Positions 36,421 to 44,665 of a stretch of 49,446 nucleotides of DNA are shown piece by piece. This stretch comes from Rhodobacteraceae bacterium UBA6141 (GTDB lineage: Bacteria; Pseudomonadota; Alphaproteobacteria; Rhodobacterales; Rhodobacteraceae). The stretch's first letter is position 1; each line of letters opens with the position of its first letter. The notes under the pieces were generated by a model. It had not been told where the DNA came from, ran no database searches, and saw nothing but the letters and a program-made list of their open reading frames with translations. The stretch is from the NCBI GenBank assembly GCA_002423245.1, contig DIVD01000051.1, positions 1 through 49,446 of the forward strand, given 5' to 3'. The position numbers were made by a program, and so were the translations under genes.

Positions 36421-37409
36421 CACCTCGAAAGTGCGGTCTGCCATTCGGTCAGCGCCTCGATCCTTATCCGCGCGGCCTCGCCCGGCGGGTAGATCAGCGC
36501 CCGCGCCGGCGTGATCAGCGTGTCGAACCCGGCAGGCAGCCCGCCGGGCGGGGTGACGGCGGGATACATCCAGTTGGTTTGCGGGATCACCTTCTGGAAC
36601 TCCTCGGAGACCATGAAGGCCAGGAACCTGTCCGCCAGATCGGGCACATCGGTGGAGGCGATGGCCCCCGCAACCTCGATCTGCAGGTAATGCCCTTCGG
36701 TGAAGGAGGCCGCGGCCTTGCTGTCATCGCCCTCGGCGATCAGGTGATAGGCCGGCGAGGTGGTGTAGGACAGCACCATATCCGCCTCGCCCTGCAGGAA
36801 CAGGCCATAGGACTCGGACCAGCCGGGGGTGACGGTGACGATGTTGTCGGCCAGCCCCTCCCAGATCCCGGCGGCGCGGTCGGGGTAGGCGGCCTTGACC
36901 CACAGCAGCAGCCCCAGACCGGGGGTCGAGGCGCGCGGATCCTGGATGATGATGCTGACATCGCTTGCCGCCAGCGCCTCGAAGCTGGCGGGCGGATCGG
37001 GCAGGCGGGCCTTGTCATGGACGAAGGCGAAATAGCCCCAGTCATAGGGCACGAACATCGGATCATCCCAGACCACCGGCAGGTCATAGTCGCGCATCCC
37101 GAGCGCATGGGGTGCGAAGAGGCCGGTCGCGGCCGCGGCGGCGGTCAGGTTGCTGTCGAGGCCGAGCACGATGTCCGCCTCGGTCGCCGCGCCCTCCAGC
37201 CGCAGGCGCGAGAGCAGTTCCGCCCCGTCCCCGGTGGCCACGAAGCGCAGGTCGCACGTGCAGATCGCCTCGAACGCGGCCTCCACCTTCGGGCCCGGGC
37301 CCCATTCGCTGACAAAGCTGTCATAGGTGTAGACGGTCAGCACGGGGGCATCCTGGGCGGCGGCGATGCCGGCCGAAAGAAGACCCGCGGCGATCAGGAA
37401 ATGTCTCAT
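36420..37409 (-). CDS. thiB: Thiamine ABC transporter substrate-binding protein ThiB
   Basis: The 329-residue periplasmic binding protein captures thiamine and its phosphates. A Sec signal peptide (about 1-18, cleaved after IAAA) is followed by PVLTVYTYDSFVSEWGPGPKVEAAFEA, the typical ThiB/TbpA start. IVLGLDSNL, PYDWGYFAFVHD and QTNWMYPAV match the family. It is first in the thiBPQ operon, about 50 bases below a TPP riboswitch, with GGAGG before the start. Confidence 0.96.
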   Translation of the reverse strand: MRHFLIAAGLLSAGIAAAQDAPVLTVYTYDSFVSEWGPGPKVEAAFEAICTCDLRFVATGDGAELLSRLRLEGAATEADIVLGLDSNLTAAAAATGLFAPHALGMRDYDLPVVWDDPMFVPYDWGYFAFVHDKARLPDPPASFEALAASDVSIIIQDPRASTPGLGLLLWVKAAYPDRAAGIWEGLADNIVTVTPGWSESYGLFLQGEADMVLSYTTSPAYHLIAEGDDSKAAASFTEGHYLQIEVAGAIASTDVPDLADRFLAFMVSEEFQKVIPQTNWMYPAVTPPGGLPAGFDTLITPARALIYPPGEAARIRIEALTEWQTALSR

Positions 37410-37460
37410 GTCGTCCTCCAGGGGCCGATGGGCGGGGCGGGGACAGGAGAGGTTTCATCC

Positions 37461-37546
37461 ACCTTCCCTCCGCCGGTCCTAACCGGTTCAGGTTCGACGG
37501 GTTCGCCTGCGCATCTCAGCCCTGCAACGCAGGGCACCCCGAGGTA
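37461..37546 (-). ncRNA. TPP riboswitch (THI element)
   Basis: On the minus strand the aptamer reads CGGGGTGCCCTGCGTTGCAG, then GGCTGAGATGCGCAGGCGAA, CCCGTCGAACCTGAACCGGTTAG and GACCGGCGGAGGGAAGG. The CUGAGA core, the GAACCUGA-x-x-GGUUA arm and the closing GGGAAG are the universal THI features. Pyrophosphate-bound thiamine should shut off thiBPQ, probably by hiding the ribosome site that lies about 50 bases further on. No long terminator is visible. Confidence 0.97.
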
Positions 37547-37552
37547 GCCGCA

Positions 37553-37580
37553 ACCATACCGCCCCCGCCCGCCCGCGCAA
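37553..37580 (-). promoter_or_regulatory. Putative promoter for the thiBPQ operon
   Basis: TTGCGC (37575-37580), a 16-base spacer and TATGGT (37553-37558) lie on the minus strand just before the TPP aptamer. Transcription would begin near the aptamer's first base. Confidence 0.45.
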
Positions 37581-37643
37581 GGCGAAAACTCTTGAGCCAC
37601 CCCCGCCGCCCCGCTATGCCCGCCGCAAAGGGAGCCTTGCACC

Positions 37644-38747
37644 ATGAGCCTCAACACCTTCGGCCATCTGTTCCGCGTCACGACCTGGGGCGAAAGCCAC
37701 GGGCCCGCGCTTGGCGCGACGGTGGACGGCTGCCCTCCCGGCCTGGCGCTGGATGAAGCGATGCTGCAGCACTGGCTGGATGCGCGCAAACCGGGGCAGA
37801 ACAAGTACACCACGCAGCGGCAAGAGGCCGATCAGGTGCGCATCCTGTCGGGCGTGTTCGAGGGGCGGACCACCGGCACCCCGATCCAGTTGATGATCGG
37901 GAATACCGACCAGCGGTCGAAGGATTACGGCGAGATCGCGCAGGCCTTCCGCCCCGGCCATGCCGACATCACCTATCACCGGAAATACGGGCTGCGCGAC
38001 CATCGCGGCGGCGGCCGGTCCAGCGCGCGGGAAACCGCGGCGCGGGTCGCGGCGGGCGGCGTGGCGCGGGCGGCGCTCGCGGCGCTGGCGCCGGGGCTCG
38101 CGATCAGCGGCTACATGGTGCAGATCGGCCCGCACCGGATCGACCGCGCCCGGTTTGACGCGGCCCAGATCGGCCAGAACCCGTTCCGCGCGCCCGATGC
38201 GCAGGCCGCGGCCGACTGGGCCGCCTATCTCGACAGCCTGCGCAAGTCCGGCAACTCGGCCGGCGCGGTGGTCGAGGTCGTGGCGAGCGGCGTGCCTGCG
38301 GGGCTTGGCGCGCCGGTCTATGGCAAGCTCGACGCAGACCTTGCCGCCGCGATGATGTCGATCAACGCGGTGAAGGGGGTCGAGATCGGCGATGGCATGG
38401 CCGCCGCCGAACTGACCGGCGTGGACAACGCCGACGAGATCCGCATGGGCAACGATGGCAGGCCGCTGTTCCTGTCGAACCACGCGGGCGGCATCCTTGG
38501 CGGCATCTCCACCGGGCAGGATGTGGTGGTGCGCTTTGCGGTGAAGCCGACCTCGTCGATCCTCACCCCGCGCCGCACGATCACGGTCGCGGGCGCGGAG
38601 ACCGACATCATCACCAAGGGCCGGCACGATCCTTGCGTCGGCATCCGCGCCGTGCCGGTGGGCGAGGCGATGATGGCCTGCGTGCTGCTGGATCACCTCT
38701 TGCTGGACCGCGGCCAGACCGGCGGCATCCGCGGCCAGATCGGCTAG
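37644..38747 (+). CDS. aroC: Chorismate synthase
   Basis: AroC, 367 residues, makes chorismate from EPSP using reduced FMN. All three family signatures are present: GESHGPALGATVDGCPPG, the RPGHADITYHRKYGLRDHRGGGRSSARET FMN-binding block, and RPLFLSNHAGGILGGISTGQ. It is a single gene divergent from the thi operon and ends in a TAG that overlaps the convergent EamA gene's TAG in CTAG. Confidence 0.98.
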   Translation: MSLNTFGHLFRVTTWGESHGPALGATVDGCPPGLALDEAMLQHWLDARKPGQNKYTTQRQEADQVRILSGVFEGRTTGTPIQLMIGNTDQRSKDYGEIAQAFRPGHADITYHRKYGLRDHRGGGRSSARETAARVAAGGVARAALAALAPGLAISGYMVQIGPHRIDRARFDAAQIGQNPFRAPDAQAAADWAAYLDSLRKSGNSAGAVVEVVASGVPAGLGAPVYGKLDADLAAAMMSINAVKGVEIGDGMAAAELTGVDNADEIRMGNDGRPLFLSNHAGGILGGISTGQDVVVRFAVKPTSSILTPRRTITVAGAETDIITKGRHDPCVGIRAVPVGEAMMACVLLDHLLLDRGQTGGIRGQIG

Positions 38748-39619
38748 GCCGGAGGCGCCTGCCGCGACAGTTGCACCGCAAGGATGCCGCCCGCGATCAC
38801 CATGACGCCGGCGACATCGGCCCAGCCCAGCCGCTCGCCCAGCAGCAGCGCCGCGACGGCGACGCCGAAGAACGGGTTGAGGAAATGGAAGGTCGAGGCG
38901 CGCACCGTCCCGATTTGCCCCACCAGCAGGAACCAGACCCAGGTCGCCAGCACCCCGGGGACCAGCGTGGTGTAAAGGAACGCCGCCACCAGCCGGGGCG
39001 ACCAGACCACCACGAAGGGCTCTGTCGCCGCGGCCACCACGGCCAGCGCCGCCGCGCCCACGAACATCTGCAGCCCCACCACCATCATCACGTTGCCGCC
39101 GCCACCCGTGGCCCCGCGCATCGACAGCGTGGCGACCGCCAGCGCGAGGGCTCCCAGCAGGCACAGCGCCACGCCGCCCATATCGGTGCCGCCCTGCAGG
39201 CGTGATCCCATGATCAGCGCCACGCCCGCCATCCCGGCCACAAGCCCGGCAAGCCCCAGGGGGCGCACCCGGTCCCCGAAGACCGCCCAGCCAAGCGCCG
39301 CCACCAGCAGCGGCATGGATGACGCGATGATCGCCGCCAGCGACGCCTCCACCCATTGCATCGCCACGAAGTTCAGGCCCAGATACAGCGCGTTCTGGCA
39401 AAGGCCGAAGATCACCACCGCCCGCCACTGGCCCCGGCTCAGCCGCCAGCTTTGCCCCATCGCCAGCGCGATGCCGCAGGCAATCACCCCCGAAAGCACG
39501 AACCGCGCCGCGAGCGCGGTGAGCGGCGGCGCATCCGCCACGATCATCCGCGCCGAGGTGAAGGCCGAGGACCACATGAAGGCGAAGGCCAGCCCCATCA
39601 GGATCGCGCGGATATCCAT
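38744..39619 (-). CDS. EamA/DMT-family membrane transporter
   Basis: A 291-residue protein with ten hydrophobic helices in two EamA repeats (about 5-135 and 150-285). The opening LMGLAFAFMWSSAFTSARMI and the second-half STFHFLNPFFGVAVAALLLGE are typical of this drug/metabolite exporter superfamily, which moves amino acids or other metabolites. The substrate is unknown. The ATG at 39619 begins directly at the first helix. No operon partner is evident. Confidence 0.9.
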   Translation of the reverse strand: MDIRAILMGLAFAFMWSSAFTSARMIVADAPPLTALAARFVLSGVIACGIALAMGQSWRLSRGQWRAVVIFGLCQNALYLGLNFVAMQWVEASLAAIIASSMPLLVAALGWAVFGDRVRPLGLAGLVAGMAGVALIMGSRLQGGTDMGGVALCLLGALALAVATLSMRGATGGGGNVMMVVGLQMFVGAAALAVVAAATEPFVVVWSPRLVAAFLYTTLVPGVLATWVWFLLVGQIGTVRASTFHFLNPFFGVAVAALLLGERLGWADVAGVMVIAGGILAVQLSRQAPPA

Positions 39620-39681
39620 GCCTGCACCTCGAACGGAAAAAGGCCGCGGATCCGACCGGACCGCGACCCTATCCAATGCGC

Positions 39682-39700
39682 GCGGGGCCGCAAGCCCCGC
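39682..39700 (-). terminator. Hairpin after the HU gene
   Basis: A 7-bp perfect stem (GCGGGGC with GCCCCGC) and a 5-base loop lie 24 bases after the HU stop. No clean T-tract follows, so termination here is uncertain. Confidence 0.35.
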
Positions 39701-39723
39701 CATGACCGCCCGGCCGTAACCGC

Positions 39724-40011
39724 TCAGCCGTTCACGATGTCCTTCAGCGACTTGGCCACGGTCACCTTGACGACCTTGTCGGCGGGCTTGGTCATCGTCT
39801 CGCCCGTGGCCGGGTTGCGCACCTGACGCTCGGGCCGGGCCTTGCAGACCACCTTGCCGACGCCCGGAATGGTCACGGCGCCGCCATTGGTGACCTCGTT
39901 CGCCACCACCGTTCCGATCGCATCCAGCGCGGCGGTTGCGGTCTTCTTGTCAGAGCCCATCGCCTCGGCCACGGCCGTGACCAGTTGCGCCTTCGTCATC
40001 GGTTTCGACAT
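39724..40011 (-). CDS. HU-family DNA-binding protein
   Basis: A 95-residue histone-like protein that bends DNA non-specifically. The N-terminal helices (MTKAQLVTAVAEAMGSDKKTATAALDAI) and the DNA-binding arm (GGAVTIPGVGKVVCKARPERQVRNPATGE) are classic HU, with the Pro-containing arm tip RNPATGE. The ATG at 40011 has GAGGAG at ideal spacing. It is probably a monocistronic, highly expressed gene. Confidence 0.95.
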   Translation of the reverse strand: MSKPMTKAQLVTAVAEAMGSDKKTATAALDAIGTVVANEVTNGGAVTIPGVGKVVCKARPERQVRNPATGETMTKPADKVVKVTVAKSLKDIVNG

Positions 40012-40073
40012 TTGAATCTCCTCACTGTGCCCCGATTTCAGGGTCATCTGCGCCCAAGTCGGCATATTGGGTT

Positions 40074-40102
40074 GCTACACAGGTTTTCGGCCTGCAAGGC
40101 AA
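40074..40102 (-). promoter_or_regulatory. Putative promoter for the HU gene
   Basis: TTGCCT (40097-40102), a 17-base spacer and TGTAGC (40074-40079) lie on the minus strand about 60 bases before the HU start. Confidence 0.4.
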
Positions 40103-40136
40103 GCGTTTTTCGCCTTTTTCGGCCAGTTTCCCGCCG

Positions 40137-41621
40137 TCACAGGAAGGCTGTTTCCTCGAAGCTGCGCAACTTGCGGCTGTGGATGCGTTCCAGAGGCATG
40201 TCGCGCAGCCGCTCCATCGCGCGCACGCCGATCAGCAGGTGGCGGCTGACCTGGGTGCGGTAGAATTCCGATGCCATCCCCGGCAGCTTCAGCTCGCCAT
40301 GCAGCGGCTTGTCGCTGACGCACAGCAAGGTGCCATAGGGCACGCGGAACCGGAAGCCGTTGGCGGCGATGGTGGCGCTTTCCATGTCCAGCGCGATGGC
40401 GCGCGACTGCGAAAGCCGCTGCACCGGCCCCGACTGGTCGCGCAGTTCCCAGTTGCGGTTGTCGATGGTGGCGACGGTGCCGGTGCGCATGATCCGCTTC
40501 AGCTCATACCCCTCAAGCTCGGTGACCTCGGCCACCGCCTCCTGCAGCGCGATCTGGATCTCTGCCAGCGCCGGGATCGGCACCCAGACCGGCAGGTCGG
40601 CGTCGAGCACGTGATCCTCGCGCAGATAGGCATGGGCCAGCACGAAATCGCCCAGGCTCTGGCTGTTGCGCAGCCCGGCGCAATGCCCGACCATCAGCCA
40701 GGCATGGGGCCGCAGCACCGCGATATGGTCCGTCGCCGTCTTGGCGTTGGAGGGGCCGACGCCGATATTCACCAGCGTGATCCCCTGCCCGTCGGGCCGC
40801 CTGAGGTGATAGGCCGGCATCTGCGGCAACCGGGGCAGGGCCGGCAACGCCTCTTCGGCCCGTGTCACCACGATGTTCCCCGGCCCGACGAAGGCATCAT
40901 AGCCGCTGGCCGGATCCGCCAGCGCCGCGCGGGCAAAGGTCTCGAACTCGTCCACATAGAACTGGTAGTTGGTGAACAGCACATGGTTCTGGAAATGCTC
41001 GGGCGTCGTCGCGGTGTAATGCGACAGCCGCGCCAGCGAGTAATCCACCCGCTGCGCGGTGAAGGGCGCCAGATGACCGGAGCCGTCGGGATGGCTGAGG
41101 TTGGTGCCGTTGACGATGTCGTCATCCATCGTCGCAAGGTCCGGCACGTCGAACACGTCGCGCAGCGAGAAGCTGAGCACGCCCTCTTGCGGAACCGCGA
41201 CCGAGGGGTTGCCCGCCACCGCGAAATGCACCGGAATCGCCGTGGTCGAGGGGCCGATGCTGACCGGCACCCCGTGATTGCGGACCAGAAGCCCAAGCTG
41301 CTGCACCAGATAGTTGCGGAACAGATCGGGCCGCGTGATCGTCGCCGAATAGGTGCCCGGCACCGCCACATGGCCAAAGCTCAGCCGGCTGTCGGCCTTC
41401 ATGTGGCTGGAGGTGGTGATCCGCACCTCGGGGTAGAAGGCCCGCAGCCGCGCCGCCGGCCTGCCGCCGGTCAGCGTGCGGTTGAACCCGTCGAGCAGGA
41501 AGGCCGTCGCCTCGGCATAAAGCTCCTCGAGCCGCGTCACCGCGGCCTCGGGGTCGGTGAAGCTCTCGGCGGCGCGCACCCGCGCCGTCTGCACCGGCAG
41601 CGCCGGGTCGAGCGCGCTCAC
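40137..41621 (-). CDS. amn: AMP nucleosidase
   Basis: Amn, 494 residues, hydrolyses AMP to adenine and ribose 5-phosphate. An N-terminal regulatory domain (to about 170) precedes the nucleoside-phosphorylase-like catalytic domain. Typical segments are ITTSSHMKADSRLSFGHV, TRPDLFRNYLVQQLGLL, VNIGVGPSNAKTATDHIAVLRPHAWLMVGHCAGLR and LDMESATIAANGFRFRVPYGTLLCVSDKPLHGE, where DMESA is the nucleoside-binding loop. The GTG at 41621 overlaps the stop of the adenine deaminase gene in GTGA, so the two proteins are likely made in concert. Confidence 0.95.
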   Translation of the reverse strand: MSALDPALPVQTARVRAAESFTDPEAAVTRLEELYAEATAFLLDGFNRTLTGGRPAARLRAFYPEVRITTSSHMKADSRLSFGHVAVPGTYSATITRPDLFRNYLVQQLGLLVRNHGVPVSIGPSTTAIPVHFAVAGNPSVAVPQEGVLSFSLRDVFDVPDLATMDDDIVNGTNLSHPDGSGHLAPFTAQRVDYSLARLSHYTATTPEHFQNHVLFTNYQFYVDEFETFARAALADPASGYDAFVGPGNIVVTRAEEALPALPRLPQMPAYHLRRPDGQGITLVNIGVGPSNAKTATDHIAVLRPHAWLMVGHCAGLRNSQSLGDFVLAHAYLREDHVLDADLPVWVPIPALAEIQIALQEAVAEVTELEGYELKRIMRTGTVATIDNRNWELRDQSGPVQRLSQSRAIALDMESATIAANGFRFRVPYGTLLCVSDKPLHGELKLPGMASEFYRTQVSRHLLIGVRAMERLRDMPLERIHSRKLRSFEETAFL

Positions 41622-43417
41622 TCGAACAGCCCCGTCAGCTCGAACCGGGTCACGTCCACCAGCCCGAGATCCGAGATGCGCAGTTCCGGGATCACCACCA
41701 GCGCCAGCAGCGAGTGCTGCATGTAGGCGTTGTTCAGCGTGCAGCCGCATTCGGCCATCGCCTCGACCATGCGCCCCGCCTTCGCCGCGACCTCCGCCGC
41801 CGGGCGGTCGCTCATCAGCCCCGCGATCGGCAGGGGCACCTGGGCGATTTCCGCGCCGTCCTTCCAGACGGTGATCCCGCCGCCGATCTCTCCCAGCCGG
41901 TTCGCCGCCGCCGCCATCATCGCGGCATCGGTGCCGACCACGATCATGTGGTGGCTGTCATGCGCCACGGTCGAGCCGACCGCCATGCGCCCCCTGTAGC
42001 CAAAGCCCGACACGAAGCCGTTGACGACCTTGCCGGTGCCCCGGTGCCGCTCCACCAGCGCGATCCGCGCCACGCCCTGCGCCTCGTCTGCCTGCACGAA
42101 CCCGTCCACCACCGCAAGCTCTGCCGTCAGCGCCCTGGTCGGCGCCTGGTTCTCCACCACGCCGATCACCCTGGCGGTCACGGTATTGGCCCCCTCGGGC
42201 GCCGGCACCACGAAATCGGCAGGCTCCAGCACCTTGCCCAGCCGCACCGTTGCCCGCGCCTCCTCGGGCCAGTCGTAATGCGGGCACTCCACCAGCAGCC
42301 TGCCATCCATCGCCACGGTCCGGCCCCGCGCAATCACCCGCTCGATCGGCAGCGCGCGCAGGTCCGAGGTCAGGATCACATCCGCCCGCCGCCCCGGCGT
42401 CAGGCTGCCAAGCTCGCGCTCCAGCCCGAAATGCGTGGCGGTGTTGATCGTCGCCATCTGCAACGCCACCAGCGGATCGCAGCCGCAGGCGATGGCATGG
42501 CGCACCACCCGGTTCATGTGCCCGTCATTGACCAGCGTGCCGGAATGGCAATCGTCGGTGCACAGGATGAAGCCCCGCGGATCGAGGCCCTTTTGCGTGA
42601 TCGCGGTGATCTGGCTTTCAACGTCATGCCAGGCCGAGCCCAGCCGCAGCATCGCCCGCATCCCCTGCCGCACCCGCGCGATCGCATCCGCCTCGCAGGT
42701 GCCCTCGTGGTCATCCGCCGCGCCCCCCGCGACATAGGCGGAAAAGGCGCGGCCCAGGTCGGGGCTGGCATAATGCCCGCCGACGACCTTGCCCGCCCGC
42801 TGCGTCACGCTCAGCTCCGACAGCATCTTGCGGTCCCCGGCGATCACTCCGGGGAAGTTCATCATCTCGCCCAGCCCGATGATGCCGGGCCATTGCATCG
42901 CCTCGGCCACGTCGTCGGGGGTGATCTCATGCCCCGTCGTCTCCAGCCCCGGGGCCGAGGGCGCGCAGCTTGGCATCTGGGTGAAGATGTTCACCGGCTG
43001 CATCTGCGCCTCGTCATGCATCATCCGCACCCCGGCGAGGCCAAGCACGTTGGCAATCTCGTGCGGGTCGGTGAACATGCTCGTGGTGCCATGCGGGATG
43101 ACGGCGGCGGCAAATTCCGCCGGGGTCAGCATCCCGCTTTCGACATGCATGTGCCCGTCGCAGAGGCCGGGGATCATGAAGCGGCCCTCCGCCTCGATCA
43201 CCTCGGTTTCGGGGCCGATGCAATGGCTGGCATCGGGGCCGACAAAGGCGATGCGCCCCTCCGCCACCGCGATGTCATGGCCGGGCAGCACCTCGCGGCT
43301 GTGGACGTTGACCCATTGCCCGCCGCGGATCACCAGATCGGCGACCTCGCGGCCAGCGGCAACGGCGATCAGGCGGGGGGCGGCGTCCGCCCAGCTTTTC
43401 AGGTTCTGATGGTCCAT
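41618..43417 (-). CDS. ade: Adenine deaminase
   Basis: Ade, 599 residues, converts adenine to hypoxanthine and ammonia. It is an amidohydrolase with the metal-binding PGLCDGHMHVESGM (residues about 83-96), followed by PHGTTSMFTDPHEIANVLG, GEMMNFPGV, the ILCTDDCH Asp/His site and the C-terminal adenine deaminase segment. It is the first gene of the ade-amn pair. The product adenine from Amn is its substrate, so the operon drains AMP toward hypoxanthine. Confidence 0.97.
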   Translation of the reverse strand: MDHQNLKSWADAAPRLIAVAAGREVADLVIRGGQWVNVHSREVLPGHDIAVAEGRIAFVGPDASHCIGPETEVIEAEGRFMIPGLCDGHMHVESGMLTPAEFAAAVIPHGTTSMFTDPHEIANVLGLAGVRMMHDEAQMQPVNIFTQMPSCAPSAPGLETTGHEITPDDVAEAMQWPGIIGLGEMMNFPGVIAGDRKMLSELSVTQRAGKVVGGHYASPDLGRAFSAYVAGGAADDHEGTCEADAIARVRQGMRAMLRLGSAWHDVESQITAITQKGLDPRGFILCTDDCHSGTLVNDGHMNRVVRHAIACGCDPLVALQMATINTATHFGLERELGSLTPGRRADVILTSDLRALPIERVIARGRTVAMDGRLLVECPHYDWPEEARATVRLGKVLEPADFVVPAPEGANTVTARVIGVVENQAPTRALTAELAVVDGFVQADEAQGVARIALVERHRGTGKVVNGFVSGFGYRGRMAVGSTVAHDSHHMIVVGTDAAMMAAAANRLGEIGGGITVWKDGAEIAQVPLPIAGLMSDRPAAEVAAKAGRMVEAMAECGCTLNNAYMQHSLLALVVIPELRISDLGLVDVTRFELTGLFE

Positions 43418-43577
43418 GCCGAAATCTGTCCTACCGGCAGAGGGCTTGCAAGTGACGATCTGACGACGGCTTCGGCGCCTCGCGGCAGGGTTCGTGCGCA
43501 GGGCGTGCGCATCCCGCGCCGGGGAACCCGCCGCCCCGCTTGCGGGTTTCCGGGTGGCCGCGAAGGAGCCGTCCCGG

Positions 43578-44561
43578 ATGCCGCCGAAGCCCAGCCTGAT
43601 CTACTATCCCGACAGCGAGCCAGGCATCCGCCGCCTGCGCCGGGGGCGGGGCTTTTCCTACATCGCGCCCGACGGCACCACCATCGCGGCAAGCGCCGAG
43701 CGGGCGCGCATCGCCGCGCTGGCGGTGCCGCCCGCCTACGAGGATGTGTGGATCTGCCCGCGCCCCGACGGCCATCTGCAAGCCACCGGCCGCGATGCCC
43801 GCGCGCGCAAGCAATACCGCTATCACCCCGACTGGACCGCGTTTCGCGCCGAGATGAAATATTCCGGCCTGCCTGCCTTCGGGGCCGCGCTGCCCCGCCT
43901 CCGCCGCGCGATCCTGCGCGATCTGCAAGCCGGGGCGGGCGATCAGGCCTTTGCCATCGCCGCCGTGCTTCTGATGATCGACCGCCTGTCGATCCGCGTC
44001 GGCAATCCCGCCTATGCCAGCCTGAACGGCAGTTTCGGCGCGACCACCCTGCGCCGCCGCCACCTCAGACTCACGCCCTCGGGGCTGCGGCTCGACTACA
44101 CGGCCAAGGGCGGATTGCGCGTCCGCGCCACCATCGCGGACCGCACGCTGAACCGGGTGCTGACCGCGCTCGACGATCTCCCCGGCAAGAGCCTTGCGAA
44201 ATGGGTGGACGGCTCGGGCGCCGCGCGCCCCGTCACCTCGGATCAGGTCAATGCGCGGCTGGCGGAACTGGTCGGCGACGCGGGCGCGACGGCCAAGACC
44301 TTCCGCACCTGGAACGGTTCGGTCGCGGCGCTGGAGGCTGCGCTTGCCGAGGAAAGGCCGACGGTCAGAAGCCTTTCGCAGGCCGCCGCCGCGCGCCTGC
44401 ACAACACCCCGGCCGTGGCGCGCGGCAGCTACATTCACCCGCGGGTCATCGAGCTTGCATCGGACGATGCCGCCACCCGCGCCCTGCTGACCCGGAACCT
44501 GCCGCCGGTCCAGGGCCTGCGCCAGCCCGAGCGCGCGCTCTTGCGGCTGCTGGAGGGCTGA
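43578..44561 (+). CDS. DNA topoisomerase IB (poxvirus type)
   Basis: This 327-residue bacterial topoisomerase IB relaxes supercoils by a transient 3'-phosphotyrosyl link. The N-terminal domain includes GRGFSYIAPDGTTI and ICPRPDGHLQATGRDARARKQYRYH. The C-terminal catalytic domain has the RLSIRVGNPAYA arginine region and the active Tyr285 in ARGSYIHPRV. The ATG at 43578 follows AAGGAG. It lies 160 bases from the divergent ade gene. These enzymes are accessory in bacteria. Confidence 0.94.
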   Translation: MPPKPSLIYYPDSEPGIRRLRRGRGFSYIAPDGTTIAASAERARIAALAVPPAYEDVWICPRPDGHLQATGRDARARKQYRYHPDWTAFRAEMKYSGLPAFGAALPRLRRAILRDLQAGAGDQAFAIAAVLLMIDRLSIRVGNPAYASLNGSFGATTLRRRHLRLTPSGLRLDYTAKGGLRVRATIADRTLNRVLTALDDLPGKSLAKWVDGSGAARPVTSDQVNARLAELVGDAGATAKTFRTWNGSVAALEAALAEERPTVRSLSQAAAARLHNTPAVARGSYIHPRVIELASDDAATRALLTRNLPPVQGLRQPERALLRLLEG

Positions 44562-44665
44562 GCCTTGCGCTGCCCGCCGTGGTCCCGCACTCTGCGGGAA
44601 AGGAGCCTGCATATGCCCCAAGCCCCCGCGCCCGCGCTCGCCCGTTGCACCCTGCGGAGGCGGCC

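Noticed and set aside
34161..37547. A 1128-codon plus-strand frame opposite thiBPQ
   Set aside because: Low-complexity Arg/Pro/Gln composition and crossing of the TPP riboswitch make it a shadow of the thi operon.
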